From positions 930,001-994,000 of the forward strand of contig JAGTXX020000012.1 of assembly GCA_019044685.2 (NCBI GenBank): a stretch of DNA of 64,000 nt, in the 5' to 3' direction. The notes below the pieces were generated by a model that saw only the letters and a list, made by a program, of their open reading frames with translations, ran no database searches and was not told the origin of the DNA. Numbering within the stretch: position 1 is the stretch's first letter; every line of letters begins with the position of its first letter. The position numbers and the translations under genes were made by a program. This DNA is from Nannochloris sp. 'desiccata' (lineage: Eukaryota; Chlorophyta; Trebouxiophyceae; Chlorellales; Chlorellaceae). Shown here piece by piece: positions 10,358-22,876 of this stretch.

Positions 10358-13300
10358 CTAGTTTATTTGTTCTACTACAACTTGCGCATCTGAAGATGTC
10401 CCCACGCCTGCAGCAGCAGCAGCAGCAGCTTCCTGTTCCTCCTCTTTCTTTTTACCCGTCAACTGTTCCTTTACAGACTCTACAGCAGCTTCAGGTATAA
10501 ACATCCCCACCAGTCGTTGACTTTCTTCCCCAGTAGTCGCAATTCTCAGCACTTTTATTCTCCGCTCGTTCTTCTTAACATGGCGAAGCATCGCAAGCTG
10601 CACAGCAGACCATGACCGCATCACTGCCCCGCACAGAATGTGAACCTTACGATGACGCATCGCTGCACGGCCATCTTCTTTATCATCTCCAGCGTTTTGG
10701 AAGGAAGTTTCCCAAAGGGTTTTGCAGTCTTCGGCTGAGATCGGAGTATATTTTTCTTTAAGCTCGGAGAGAGTGAAAGGTTTGCGAGCTCGTCCTGTGG
10801 TAGGGCGATTAATATGGAAGGTAGGTGGGGTCGAACCAGGAACCTTTAATGCCAGGAGGACCGAAACACGGTTGCGAAGATCATGCCGAGGTTTATAAAA
10901 TCCACTTTCCCATTTGAGAGGGGCAGCAGCAGCAGCACCGATTTTCTTTTTGTTTGCTTCTTCATCATCAACATCGTCTTTGGTAAGATCAACAACATCA
11001 GCATCTTCTTTTTCTTCTTTTGTTCCTTCTTCTTTTGTTTCTTCTTCTTTCTCTTCAACCTTGAGTTTCTTTAAAGCTCCAGGTCCATCCTCTTCCCCTT
11101 CTTCTTCTTTTTCTTCTTTTCCTGTCGCCTCTGCCGCTGTTTCAGTCGCTGCTGCTTCCATTGTCTCCTCAGCACCATCGTGTTCTCGCCCCCTTTTCTT
11201 GCCCTTAATTTCATCATCAGAAGGAGCATCAGGCTGGTCGCCATGTTCAGCAGCAGGCTTGGCATCAGTCTCTCCATTTTCATTTACCTTTCCTTCTGCT
11301 GCCTCTGCCTCCATTGCCGGTTCCTCCTCTGTTTTAGGCTCCTCTTTATCAGAAGCATCCTCCTTATCAGCAGCACCACTGACAGCAAGAACAGGCTTTC
11401 CATCGGCACCACCACCCACAGCAGCCGCTTTTGCCAACGATGGACTCAGCACTGCGTCTACGGCTTCTAATACCTCTGCTTCAGCAACATGCGCAGCCAA
11501 GGCTTCTTCTGCACGTTCCCACGTCATTCCACGATCTAATTTAATCGATTGCATTAGAGTAGATGCCCCTGTCACAGGATCTGTGTATAAAACTTCAGCA
11601 GGACCATCGAGGGTTATACTTTCTGCCTTCAAATCAACAATGCCTTCGTCTAGAGTGCCCTCTCTACGTGCTTTTTCAGTTAAATCATCAAGCGTAGCTT
11701 GGTAAAAATCGAAAATAGCGCCTTGTGCGTTGGGTTCTAACCCTAAAAGCCGGTTCAAGAAGCGAGGAACGTCGCCACGATCTCGTTCTTCTAGTGTGGC
11801 GATGCCACGAGGCGCTCCTGCCGATTGAGAAAGGAACTGATTTAAGTGTAGGGAGGTGACAACTTGGCGGTTATGGCGGAATATACCACAGTTTAGTAGC
11901 TGTGCGCGAGCTTTCCCCATGAATTGGGTAATAGTCTGCGCAGGAGGCTCCCCTGAAAGAGAATATCGGCAAGGTTGTGGTTGCACAGCTGGTGGGCGCT
12001 CTTCCAAAATTGCTGCATACATTTCTTTTAACGCACGTTGCCCCCAGGTAGATTCATAATTAAATGCAGCTAAAGACGGACCAGCACGACGATCTCCTTG
12101 TGTCAAAGCACCCAGAGTCTCCAATCGACGGGCTACAGCAGCAGCAAATCTCCGCTCACCCCCTAAAGGAGTAAAAATAAGCCTATATTGAGGTCCGCTT
12201 GCTTGATTCGCACGATGTGATCTACCAAACTGTTGAATTGCCTTATCAGCAGACCAAGGAAGCTCTAATGTGAGATGTACACGTCTTCTTTGATTTTTGC
12301 AACGCAAATCTGCATGCAGTGAAATTCCCGCAGACGCTGCTTCAGAGATAATAGCCACTAGTTTTGTCCCATCCAGGAATAACCCACGTTCGTGGACATT
12401 AATCATTTCTAGGGTGGCACCAGATCCAACTCCAGATGCATTACGTGGTTCATACCGTACTCCACCAGTTTTTTTATCCCGTACTAATCTGCCTTTCCTC
12501 CCAGTCATCTCTGCAACTGCAGCAGGACCACCTAATTTGTCAATAAGCTCATCAAGAGGGTTTGGAGGCAGTTCCATAGCTTCCATTGCAGCTCTGAGTT
12601 TATCTCGTTTCTCTAATGCAGCAGAAAAGGCAGCCATTGCTTGCTCTTTACGGATGCGGCGTAGTTCTTCGTCAGCTTCTTTTTCAGCTCGCTGTTGGGT
12701 GTTCAAAGAGGCTTCTTCTTCACCATCTTCTGCGCGTCGACGACGGCGAGATTCATCATTGGGATCGAATTCCGAGTCGCTATTTACTTCTTCACTTTCT
12801 GTTTCTTCTCTATCTTTGATACCGCTGCCTTCTTGTTTAGCCCCAGAAGCAGAGGACGTAGTGGTACTAGTATCCTCACTTTCTTTTACTTTACCAACAG
12901 AAGCTGACTTTGATGCGTTTCTAGTAAGACCGCCTTTCTTCTTCGTATTCTCAGAGGTGTTCTTTCCTCCTTTCTTCTTCTCAGACCCGTCCTCTGTCGC
13001 CTCATCATCACTGCTATCCTCTTCTTCGCTGCTTGTATTGCCTATATCTTCGTCCGATCCAAATTCTTTATACCTCACTACAGCAGCTTTCGTTCTCCTC
13101 GATGGGGCTGTATCTCTCCCCATCAATTGTCCATTTGCAGCGGCTTCAGCTATTCTATCGTTGTTAAAATCATCATCTTCAGAATCTGTAATCTCATCAT
13201 CACTTTCTTCCATAGGATTCGGCGGGATAGGATAATTCGCATCTACTAAGCGAATAAGGAGCTCCTTAGGGCCCGAAACAAAGTCATCAAGCTCATCGCC

Positions 13301-15389
13301 TTTATCTGCCACAACATCCGCAGTGCGAGCTTCCCCCGTGGATTGTAGACCAATAACAACGCATTTGCCGTTTGCTAAAGCGTCTTCTGCCATACGTACT
13401 GCAGCTGGGACTTTTGCAGCCATGCACATGTGTCTAAAGAATCGTTGATGTGCTGCCCAAAATGAACGCCAAATGATGCTACTTGTAGACCCAAATCCAC
13501 TGCCACGAGAACCACCACCACGAGAAGCAGTCGCTCCAGAAACAGCTCCACTATCCGTCGTCTTACGCCCATCTTGATATGCTTCAGCAGCTTCATTTGC
13601 AACTTCTTCTGCAGCTAAGAACTCTCTATATAACAAATTCCAGATCTCGGCAGCTGCTGTATATTGAGATGCAACTGGCTCTTCCAACGGTGCGTCGATC
13701 GTTTCAAACTCAGCACCGTGAAAACTGAGAGTACGGCATACGTACATTCCTTGTGCTTTCATGTCCATAGCCACTAGTTCAAGTGCTGCCATACTGCCGC
13801 CCCCAGCTTTTGAACCTACCACTTCTAAAAATCTTGAAAAATCTCTAAAACCATGATGCCCTTCACCCCAAAGACCTAATCGCACCATATATCCCATATT
13901 TCTCGGTTCAGAGGCGCCTGTAGCTGAACAGTAGACTATTCTCGCTCCGGGTAGCACATTTTGAATTTCTTGTACTTTTAAACCGACCTGGGTTGCTCGG
14001 CCACCTGCCTCTGGCACTAAATTCTTCGCCTTGTGGCTCTCATCAAACACTATAAGCCCATCAAAATCAGGTCCACACCAATCTACAAGCTGCTTATATC
14101 GTGATAATCCACGATCAGAAGCAGAAACTAAAGACGAGTAAGTTGAAAATATCACACCGTCCTTTACCCCAATTTTATGGCCAGCTAGTTTTCCATAAGG
14201 GAGTTTATTTAAAGGGTGGACGACGATATCCGGTGCTCCAGCATCGTCAAGATCTCTGCGGGCATCAAATTTAAGATCTGCACCTACAGATATCCACAAA
14301 TGTTTCTTTCTTCCTTGCGCCCAATTCTCTACAATTAACCCGGCAATTGTCCGGCCTTTCCCGACACCAGCACCATCTCCTATAAAAAAGCCACCACGAG
14401 CACCTGATGGCAGCTTCTGTTCATGCCGTTGACATGCGTAGACAACTGCTTCTAGCTGCAAAGCACTCAGCCGTTTTTCATCGACCAATGTTTTTCTGGC
14501 AGCGAGTTCGTAAGTAACATCTGGTGGTTCGACAGCGGCAAGACTTGAGGTCTCCACGACGTCGTCAGGGTGGCCTTCCCCATAAGGTAATTTTGAAGGT
14601 TTATACACCTGAAAAGTATCTCTAACTTCACCTTCCTCGACATCATACTCCTCGTCCATCATTAAATCTATTGCGCCAGGAAGAAACTGGTCAAGGGAAG
14701 TTTGCATAACAGCTGCACCGCCTGAAGGCAGACGAGGCGTAACCGCAATATTTTGGTGGTGTGGATGCTGGCGATAAGAATACATATTCTGATGTTGCTG
14801 CAGCTGATATTGAGGAGGCATACCATAGCGTGTTTGTTGTCCTGGAACACCACCAACAGCACCATGGGGATGAACACCACCAGGCATTGGAGGCCGAGCA
14901 TTTGGCGGCATGCCTGATGAGACAGTCGCTTGAGCACGTTGGAGCAGGGCGAATAACTGTGGATTCACATTTGGATATTGGTTACGAGCTGATGCAGCTG
15001 CAGCAATCATTGCTTGGGATTTGTGTTGGCGAGCTTGGGCTATCAGTTGGGCTTCTTGCGCCGGTGCGATTTCAATGTTTTGCTTGCTTTTGCAGTTGGG
15101 GCAGGCGTAGTATTTGAGTTGCATCAGCGTTTCTAAATGCGCAGCATGGACTGTAAAATGGGAAAATAAAGGAAAAGTTAGTGAGGTGCGCTCAAGTAAT
15201 AAAATGCCAGCTTGATCATTTGGACTGAATCGAATACGCAAATAAACAAAGGACAGTAGCTTGGATCAGAGCTATATACTGCTTACCATTGACTAGTTTG
15301 CCACAGGTTCCACATTGAACTTGCAGTAGGGTTGGGCCAGGAGGTATGGCAGGCCCTGCCCCCCTCGGCGGCAATGGATGGCCGTTCAT
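10358..15389 (-). CDS. SBNO: Strawberry notch (SBNO/FORGETTER1) helicase-like protein
   Basis: Strawberry-notch proteins are nuclear superfamily-2 ATPases linked to chromatin and transcription. In plants FORGETTER1 supports heat-stress memory. A 103-nt first exon (15389-15287) and one very long exon (15150-10358) give 1631 aa, joined in phase 1. Exon 1 plus the start of exon 2 build an LSD1-type zinc finger (CGTCGK then YYACPNC). The AAA domain has GDGAGVGKG near 292 and the DESH box near 403. The C-terminal helicase half has the motif-VI arginine segment QQFGRSHRA near 1006. A 300-residue acidic insert separates the halves, and the C-terminal region is rich in Glu, Lys and Ala. Ala runs at the C-terminus are coded by CAG repeats (10411-10428). 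Confidence 0.93.
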
Positions 15390-15767
15390 ATTTCACAAAG
15401 CACGCAATATGCTATTTCGAGGGATCAAGCGTTCGCAATCTGTTTTATATTTTCAGAGTAACTTGAATGCATCCATTGCCTCAATATCTACGCGAAATAC
15501 TCAAAGTAATACCTGGTGTTTTTTCGAAATGGAGGAAAAAAACCAGTCAAATAACAAGCGTCTAAGGGGCAGGATCTCAGGCTATCTCCTCGATCTGCTC
15601 AAAGGACGATTATTAGTTTGTTTTACTAAATGCAACCGAATACAGCACCACGCCACTTATAATGAGACTATTGATTTGGTGCACAACTTGCAAAGCATGG
15701 CGAAAACTTCCACCATTTACAGCCTGCAGCAAGATCCGGAGCGTTAATTGTATACATCTTAACGACC
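15390..15767. other. Divergent intergenic region, SBNO / ABHD13
   Basis: 378 bp between divergent starts. An open frame at 15346-15747 overlaps the SBNO start and has no protein-like character. Nothing else is seen. Confidence 0.5.
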
Positions 15768-16897
15768 ATGGATATAACTCGCCTAATAATCAACGCTGGT
15801 CTGACGGTAAGTGCTACATCACTAGATCATAGCATCTATTCCAAGTTGATATTTTTATGTTTTGCTCAAAAAAAGAAAGGGATTAATTTGGTGACTGCAA
15901 TGCATTAAAACACGTCTATATTACTGTTGAAATATACCATGCTTCTGATCATCCAATTCCTCTCCTATAACTGCCTTCGTTCCCTATAATCCCCTTTCTT
16001 CAGGTCGGTGGCCTAGCAGGCGTTGCTCTTGGCCTCTTATACTTCTTTCAAGAGAAATTGCTCTACGTTCCGTCCATCCCTGGCCTCCCTCGTGATTATC
16101 CATACTACCCAGATGCGTTTGGATTAGAATATGAGGACATCTGGATGAATGCACCAGACGGCATTAAATTAAACGCTTGGCTCATGTGGCCAAGCCACTG
16201 GAAGGCAGAAGACCGCAAACGCCGCCCTGTCCTCATTTTCTTCCAAGAAAATGCAGGAAACATGGCATACCGCCTACCGTTCCTCAAATCATTAATCAGA
16301 GTCCTCGATTGCTCTGCATTTATTTTAAGTTACCGAGGCTATGGCCGAAGTGAAGGCAGCCCTACTGAAATGGGCTTGCAAATGGATGCAGACACTGCCA
16401 TCGGACATATATTACAGCGTGACGACATTGATGTGAAGAATCTTGTTCTGATGGGTCGTAGTTTAGGTGGAGCGGTTGCTATCTATGCAGGTACCCGCCA
16501 TAAATCAAAAATCCGGGGATTAATTATCGAAAACACTTTTACTAGTATAGAAGAGACCGTGCCTAATATGATGGGCTTCTTAAAGCCATTAATTGGCCCT
16601 GGCAAACCCTGCAACTGGCTTGTGAGGAATAAATGGTATAGTAATAAAAGAATTGAAAATTTAAAAGATGTGCCCATGTTGTTTCTTTCTTCCCTGGCGG
16701 ATGAGATGCTTCACCCGGGTCAAATGCTGACGTTATACTTGTCACATGCTGCGCCGCCGTGGAGTTTTGTGCCATTTGAAGGGGCACGGCATATGGACTG
16801 TTTTGAAACGCATGCGCCGTTGTATTGGCCTGCGGTGCAAGAATTCATGGGGAGGCTTTTCCCAGAGAATTTTGACAACACGCACGGTCTATCTTAA
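15768..16897 (+). CDS. Alpha/beta hydrolase, ABHD13/Bem46 family
   Basis: Two exons, 15768-15806 (13 codons) and 16004-16897, give 310 aa. Exon 1 and the start of exon 2 form one N-terminal membrane anchor (VGGLAGVALGLLYFF). The hydrolase fold has the nucleophile elbow GRSLGG (Ser166), the acid in SSLADEM (Asp246) and the histidine in GARHMD (His276), so the triad is complete. The oxyanion-side motif SYRGYGRSEG is also present. Bem46/ABHD13 proteins are membrane-anchored serine hydrolases of ER or endosomal membranes; human ABHD13 acts as a protein depalmitoylase, but the substrate of algal members is not known. It shares a promoter region with SBNO. Confidence 0.9.
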
Positions 16898-17072
16898 AAG
16901 AAGAGGAAAGTAATGGAAATAAATGCGTTTTTGCTGGGTTCTCTAAAATGGTGTGATTGATGCTTCTCCTCTTTGTACTTTCTGCTTTTTTTATACTTGA
17001 CTGACTGGTGGTATGATTGATTTTATTTACCTTACAATTGATTTATCATATTTTAAAGAAAGAACATTTTTT

Positions 17073-18578
17073 CTATTTTTTTCCCTCTCGTTCGTCAAGA
17101 ATAAAGTCAAGATCTCTCCCCGTATGCGTCGGTGTCAACCCATGCTTCTCTACATACTCTTTATTATGAAATTTACTCAAATGTCGATGTCCTCCATCAC
17201 ATAGTACAGTCACAATTACGTGCCCGGGACCCAACTTTCTAGCTAGTTTTACCGCGCCAACACAATTCACCGCTGCACTAGACCCCACAAATAAACCCTC
17301 ATTCCGCATTAAATACTGCGCCATCTCTACTGACTCTTTATCTGCTGATTTGAACGCCCCATCGACTTTTGCTTTGGCAAAATTAGCAGTTAATCGATTT
17401 ATTCCGACGCCTTCTGTGATGGTATCAAAAGGGTGTTTGCGGCGTTTGCCCTCGGCTTCCTCAGAGGTGTACATGACGCCACGTGTCACTCTATTATATA
17501 ATCCACTGCCTGGTGGATCTACTAAATACACTTTTATTCTGGAGTTTCTCTGTTTAAGTGCTGCCGAGACACCTGCAATAGTGCCACCCGTACCAGCCCC
17601 ACTGACAAAGGCATCAACCCTTCCACCACTTTGCGCCCAAATTTCTTGACCAGTTAATAAATGCGCTCTGAAATTAGCAGGGTTTTCAAACTGGTCAGCA
17701 AAAAGTGCATTTGGTTCTGACGCAGCTCGTCGCCGTGCTACGTTTACAAAGTGCCTAGGATGAGCAATGCTCACGGGGCGGAGTCGTTCAACTTCTGCGC
17801 CCAAAGCTTCAAGCATTTGAGATTTTTCTATGGCTGCATCATCAGGCATTGCTATAAAACACCGGCAGTTATACGATGCAGCTACCATGGCAAGGCTGAC
17901 ACCTGTACTGCCTACTGTACCTTCAGTAATAAGGCCACCAGGGACTAATCTACCGTCTTGAAATGCTTCTTGAACAATTTCTAAAGCCACTCTGTCTTTT
18001 ACACTGCCACCTGGGTTTAGAAATTCAGCTTTGGCGAGGATTTCACATCCAGTACCTTCGGATAGAGATGCGATGCGGATTAAGGGGGTGTTTCCTATAA
18101 GAGCTGGTAGTCCAGAACGGATAGTGCTGGAGTTTTGATTTGTGTTCAAATGAACAAGTTGGTTGCCGCTTTGGTGAGAGAGTTGGCGATCTTTTGGTCT
18201 GCGGATCCATTTAATGAGCTGCGATTAAGATGAGAATGGATGAAAAAATACAATCGGATGAGTAAACGTCTAATTATTTAGTTTGAAATGAGAGAACACG
18301 GAGGAGGGTAAAAGGAGAGGCGGTAAAGGCAGGGTGCTGGACAGGGCGGGGCTCACTTGGACAAGTCCAACAGTTTGCAGAGTGACGGATGGGTGGAAGC
18401 GGATCGCATTCAGAGCCTGTTCCAAATTGAAGATAACAATAAATTTGATGAAAAGGTAAAACTAGATACAAGCACATTATAGGCCACATGCAATGTTTGT
18501 AATTACCTTCAATGCTATTAAACTTATTCCAACTACGCCTCCGAAGATAACGATGTTGGGAGGTGCTTCATGCGACAT
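17073..18578 (-). CDS. Membrane-anchored cysteine-synthase-like PLP enzyme (MCY1 type)
   Basis: Three exons, 18578-18507, 18416-18357 and 18218-17073, all phase 0, give 425 aa. The fold is that of beta-substituting PLP enzymes. Lys118 in GGSVKDRV is the Schiff-base lysine, EGTVGSTGVS is the substrate/phosphate loop, GAGTGGTIAGV binds PLP phosphate, and CDGGHRHLSKF is near the C-terminus. The first exon adds a membrane helix (IVIFGGVVGISLIAL), so the enzyme is anchored. This N-terminal helix plus the HRHLSKF region is typical of the fungal cysteine synthase 2 / MCY1 group of the mitochondrial outer membrane, not of ordinary OASTL. Whether it makes cysteine here is inference. Confidence 0.85.
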
Positions 18579-18981
18579 CTCGGCATACGATAATGCTAAT
18601 TGAGACAAGGATTAAGATGAATCTTATGATGTTTTCAGTTCAAAAATATCTCTCTCTCTCTCTCTCTTTACAGCCTTTAATATATGAATATATTCTGCTG
18701 CCAGAAAACTGATTCAGATAATAATAGAGAAAATATATTTGTAAAACAGTTCTTTTAAGATAGGAATATGGAAAAACACGGCCAAAAACGCCGTCGACGC
18801 CACAAAATATTTAGGGTTCAAAAATATATACGAAAAACTCACAAGTTCTAGTCCACGCAAAGTCACTAAAACATTGAATTTTATTAATTATGCATTCAGC
18901 ATATTTATTTCATTCAACATTCTCGCGGAGAGCCTCTGTTAGACCGGAGTCTTGGAGTAACCAAGCAAAGTGATCATCGCC
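18579..18981. other. Divergent intergenic region with TC microsatellite
   Basis: 403 bp between the MCY1-like gene and the TPR gene. It carries a short (TC)n run at 18649-18667 and AT-rich sequence; no ORF or RNA gene seen. Confidence 0.5.
18649..18667. repeat. (TC)n dinucleotide repeat
   Basis: About nine perfect TC units in the divergent intergenic region. Confidence 0.9.
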
Positions 18982-20679
18982 ATGGCTGCAAGATTTGCTG
19001 CCAGAAATGCTGCTCGTTGGTCTCACACACTCCGTTTTATATTCACACGTGAGTTGTCTACCAGTTCTAGTGGCCAGCATTCGGAAAATAAGTTTGTATC
19101 TGCCGCTACAATCCTTGCTAGCGCCACCGCTGTCACCACCGCTTGGGCTGCTGCTGCCGACCCTGCAGCCCCAATCCCTGGCCCATCCCCTTATGATGAA
19201 CCTACAGCCACCGGAAATGAAGGAACTGGGCAATGGAGGGTCTTCACCGACATGGCGCGGGACTTAGCTCGACAAGGGCGGCAAGAGGACGCAGAGCGGT
19301 ATTTAAAGAGAGCTTTAGAAGCAGCAAAAAGGGGGTTTGGCGAGACGGATCCACATGTAGCATCTGCCTGTCAAAACCTTGCTGAATGTTACCGTATTCA
19401 GAAAAAGTACGACCTTGCAGGACCATTGTACGATCAAGCTTTAGCGATACTTGGCGACAATTATGGACCCAGGGACATCCGAGTGGCCTTTGCGCTTCAC
19501 AACGTCGCTGGCTATTATTTCGGTCAGAAAAACTGGGATAAAGCGTCACAGTATTATGAACAAGCTTTACAAGTAAAGATCGCCTCTGTTGGGCCGGGCC
19601 ACACAGAGACGTCAAACACTCAGTTTCATTTAGCAGAGGTACGATGGGCTCAAGGAAAGCGAAAAGAAGCAATAAAACTAGCAAAACAATCATTAGATGC
19701 CTTAGAACAGCAGCAAGCGAGCGATGCTGCGTGTAGTAGAAGACGAATGCGATTAGCAGACATGTATCTGGAGGAAAGTAATTATTTAAAAGCGGAGCCA
19801 CTGCTAAAGAAAGTGTTGACGGAAGCTAAAATGGAAGGTCTAGGGAGAGTACCTGCTTCTGAAAAGCTTGCACGGGCCTTAAAGGAGCTGGGTAAATATG
19901 AAGAGGCGGAATCTTTGCTTGAAGATGCGATTAAAAGGAGAAAAGAACATGGTGGCGGTGCAGGGGCAGAGCATCCTGCAACTGCTGCTGCTCTACGACA
20001 TCTCGCTGAAGTTCGATTAGCAAAGCTGCTAAATATGCACGCTAAAGGTAGACGACCGGCAGAAGTTGCAGGGATGCAATTGAAAGCAGTAGAAGCGGCT
20101 GAAGAATCGTTAAAGGTAGCTGAAAGGGCGTTTAGTAGCAGTCGTAGTGCTGTTGAGGAAAGCACGAGCAAAGGTGTCCTAGAACAACCTGACAAAATCG
20201 ACATGACTTCCACCAATACTTCTTCTTGGTTTACGCAGCTATTTTCTTTTGGAAATACTGCTAGCACTGCTGAGCAGCAGGCCCTTGCTGCTTTAACCAA
20301 ATCTCTAAAAGCGGTAAAGCCAGAGGTGGCATCATTGGAGCTGGCTTTGAGTATAACAACCCGAGTAGAGGTAGAGAAAGCCCTAGGATCTTTGAGTAAC
20401 ATTGAAGGTTTAGAGAAAGAATTGCAGAGAGCGTTGAGTCTAGTGACTTCTGAATGGCCAGGTGCAGCTGGCGGCGCTTGTTCTCCTCTTGTTGTTGGAA
20501 GCACCTCTAATAATAAAACTATTAGTTATGCTAGTAAAGTAGAAGAGATGCGGCATCAAGCTATATGCAGAATTTTGCAAATTCGTTTTGATTTTATAAA
20601 TCAATTGTTTGGAGTGAATAGTTCTCAAGGTGCTGAATTGGCGGTAGGGTTGACGCAGTTCAATTGCAAGAAAAAGTAA
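18982..20679 (+). CDS. Organellar TPR protein, kinesin-light-chain-like repeats
   Basis: Single exon, 565 aa from the ATG at 18982 (a second ATG at 18970 adds four residues). The N-terminus is rich in Ala, Arg and Ser without acids (MAARFAARNAARWSHTLRF), as in a mitochondrial presequence. A hydrophobic segment (ATILASATAVTTAWAAAA) follows. Residues 90-300 are tandem 42-residue TPRs of kinesin-light-chain type, for example FAHNVAGYY-like and YYEQALQVK helices. The C-terminal half is helical without a named domain and ends in KKK. It resembles mitochondrial TPR proteins of the TTC19 kind in layout only. The partner is unknown. Confidence 0.8.
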   Translation: MAARFAARNAARWSHTLRFIFTRELSTSSSGQHSENKFVSAATILASATAVTTAWAAAADPAAPIPGPSPYDEPTATGNEGTGQWRVFTDMARDLARQGRQEDAERYLKRALEAAKRGFGETDPHVASACQNLAECYRIQKKYDLAGPLYDQALAILGDNYGPRDIRVAFALHNVAGYYFGQKNWDKASQYYEQALQVKIASVGPGHTETSNTQFHLAEVRWAQGKRKEAIKLAKQSLDALEQQQASDAACSRRRMRLADMYLEESNYLKAEPLLKKVLTEAKMEGLGRVPASEKLARALKELGKYEEAESLLEDAIKRRKEHGGGAGAEHPATAAALRHLAEVRLAKLLNMHAKGRRPAEVAGMQLKAVEAAEESLKVAERAFSSSRSAVEESTSKGVLEQPDKIDMTSTNTSSWFTQLFSFGNTASTAEQQALAALTKSLKAVKPEVASLELALSITTRVEVEKALGSLSNIEGLEKELQRALSLVTSEWPGAAGGACSPLVVGSTSNNKTISYASKVEEMRHQAICRILQIRFDFINQLFGVNSSQGAELAVGLTQFNCKKK

Positions 20680-21117
<438 letters not shown>

Positions 21118-22247
21118 TTAAACCATACCACCAAGGTGAGTGGCGCTGTTCCCATTGCTACTAGTAGTCCTTCTACTTGCTCGAATTTCATCGGTTTCTA
21201 TGTTCGTATTCGTGTTGCTATCTCCACTTGTACTCGTATTGCTGCTTTGGATCAAACGATTAGTAACTGCATTCGCCTTCTCAAGCTGCTGTGAACTCAA
21301 TTTCGTTGGCATGTAATCGCTCCACGCCATTAACAACATGACAACAACAAAGAAAATCAACATCACGGTAATTCCCATGCACCAAGAGATTAATATCATA
21401 AACAAATAGATCAAACGAATGCCAACGGTGAAGTAGACAGACACTCTGTGCGTCATAGAAATTAACTCAGCGCGCAACGCTTGGCCGAGCTGTTTGCCTT
21501 CCGTGCACGAGGCTACCCGAAACATAAAAGAAAGATGCACAGACAACCTGGCGCACTGCGCAAATGCGCCAAAAGAGATTAGCAGGATCGCTGTTGCAAG
21601 TCCTACCTTGGTCTCCGGGGAAGTAAAACTGTTTGCTCCGATAGGATCTGAAGAGGTGTACTTGGCAATCTGATCAAGGCTGCTTTGCTGGGTAATAATT
21701 GTAAACAAGCGGCCCAGCACTTGACCGAGGCCTGTGATGGCCAAGGTAGAGGCGATAATCACCTGCAAAGCCAAAGAAGAGAGAGTAAAACAGAAGACAC
21801 AAAACAAAACAAAAGAAAATAACCCTATTAGGTTGGCTCAAGGGATCAAGAAAAGCCACCAATGTGACTTCAGGCCACCCTTAAAAAAAAAAACAGGCTG
21901 AACTCTTGGATAACTTGAAGAAACAATGGACCCACATTTCTCATAGTATGCATAGCTAGCAAATTATCATCAGAATTTGGTTGTCGTATCATTTCTCCCG
22001 CCCAGATAACACGAGACTCGATAGCTGTAGTCCAAAGGTCTATTTTATACCCACCATGACGGTCTCGATGTTCACCCTTGTTTCGACGGAAAAAAGAATG
22101 AAGAAGGCGGTGTCGTTCAAAATAGTATACATGGTAGAGGAAGAAAATAGCCATGCAAGACGCGAAAATAGCAATCTCAGCTGCCTCGGAGCCTGGCGGA
22201 GCCCCTATTGGGGTAGGAGGAGGGGGAACATCAGCGGGGGAAGACAT
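21118..22247 (-). CDS. DUF599 family membrane protein
   Basis: Two exons, 22247-21936 and 21762-21118, phase 0, encode 318 aa. The family-typical core spans the splice junction: an R-x-x-W motif (ESRVIWAGEM) and MRN|VIIASTLAITGLG, the latter resembling the LAVQTLRN..MASTxL pattern of DUF599 proteins. Four membrane helices are visible: residues about 22-40, 105-125, 150-168 and a long hydrophobic pair near 220-265. The C-terminal 60 residues are Ser/Thr/Asn-rich and likely disordered. DUF599 proteins occur in bacteria, plants and algae without a known activity. The stop is TAA and the GAAA microsatellite begins immediately after it. The donor site GTGGGT is somewhat unusual but in frame. Confidence 0.82.
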
Positions 22248-22565
22248 GGACTTTATTTTTCCTATTTTTTGCCTCTTGTTTGGGCGGAAAAGATGCGGTA
22301 AACACTCTTATTTGGCGTGAAAGCTGAGAGATAATTTGAAATACTGATAAAAAGGTGAGAATATTCTCTTTCGTTAACTAAGAGCCAAAGCTCCTAGCCA
22401 GAAGCTGTCCTGTATGGGGCTTTCTTTTCTTCACAAGGGGCGCAAATTTTAATAAAAATTACAGCTGAGAGTGGGACAGTGTCATGTCAAATTGTCGATA
22501 AAGTGTAGTTAGTACAATCATAGCGCCGAAGAAAAAAAAGACTTCCTTTCTTCTTAACATCTTTA
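22248..22565. other. Intergenic region upstream of DUF599 gene
   Basis: 318 bp between DUF599 start and the ATX1 stop (same strand). AT-rich; no ORF or RNA gene seen. Confidence 0.5.
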
Positions 22566-22876
22566 CTACTGCCAAAATTCTGTGGCCTTTCCCGTCTTGG
22601 CAACAATTTCCTTTACCGCTGTTGGGTCTACATTATCATCTACAGTGACAGTGACCTTCTGCTGAGGCATATCTATGTTGAAATTCTGTACGCCAGGCAT
22701 CTTGCCGAGTACTCTCTGAACAGCACCTGAGCAGCCCTGAAGGGAAAGATGGACGGCAGAGCGGTGAAGTGTTGGATGGGCGGAATTGTTTTGAAAAGGC
22801 AAATCAAGTTTGGCATCAAAGAACAAAGAATTCTTACCTCACACATCATGGCTACTTTTAAAGCTACTTCCGGCAT
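22566..22876 (-). CDS. ATX1: Copper chaperone ATX1/ATOX1
   Basis: A 13-codon exon (22876-22838) and a 57-codon exon (22736-22566) join in phase 0 into a 69-aa protein, the standard ATX1 length. The junction creates the copper site: MMCE from exon 1 and GC from exon 2 give MxCxxC with Cys12 and Cys15. The beta-alpha-beta-beta-alpha-beta fold of HMA domains follows (VQRVLGKMPGV, NFNIDMPQQKVTVTVDD, VDPTAVKEIVAKTGK). The lysine in AKTGK matches the family's conserved Lys near the metal site. The protein shuttles Cu(I) in the cytosol to P1B-type copper ATPases of the secretory pathway. The split metal motif means neither exon alone looks like a chaperone. Confidence 0.93.

Noticed and set aside
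10820..10850. tRNA T-arm-like sequence (GGTTCGACCCC on the minus strand)
   Set aside because: It is in the SBNO coding exon and no acceptor stem or anticodon arm accompanies it.
10914..11705. 263-codon plus-strand open frame in the SBNO C-terminus
   Set aside because: It is the antisense of the acidic low-complexity tail of SBNO; its Ser/Phe-rich composition just mirrors Glu/Lys codons.
12297..13235. 312-codon plus-strand open frame
   Set aside because: Antisense of the SBNO acidic insert; same reason, and it covers no known fold.
15346..15747. 133-codon plus-strand open frame
   Set aside because: Overlaps the first SBNO exon and has no family-like features.
19782..20504. 240-codon minus-strand open frame
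   Set aside because: Antisense of the TPR gene, whose plus-strand frame is clearly the coding one.
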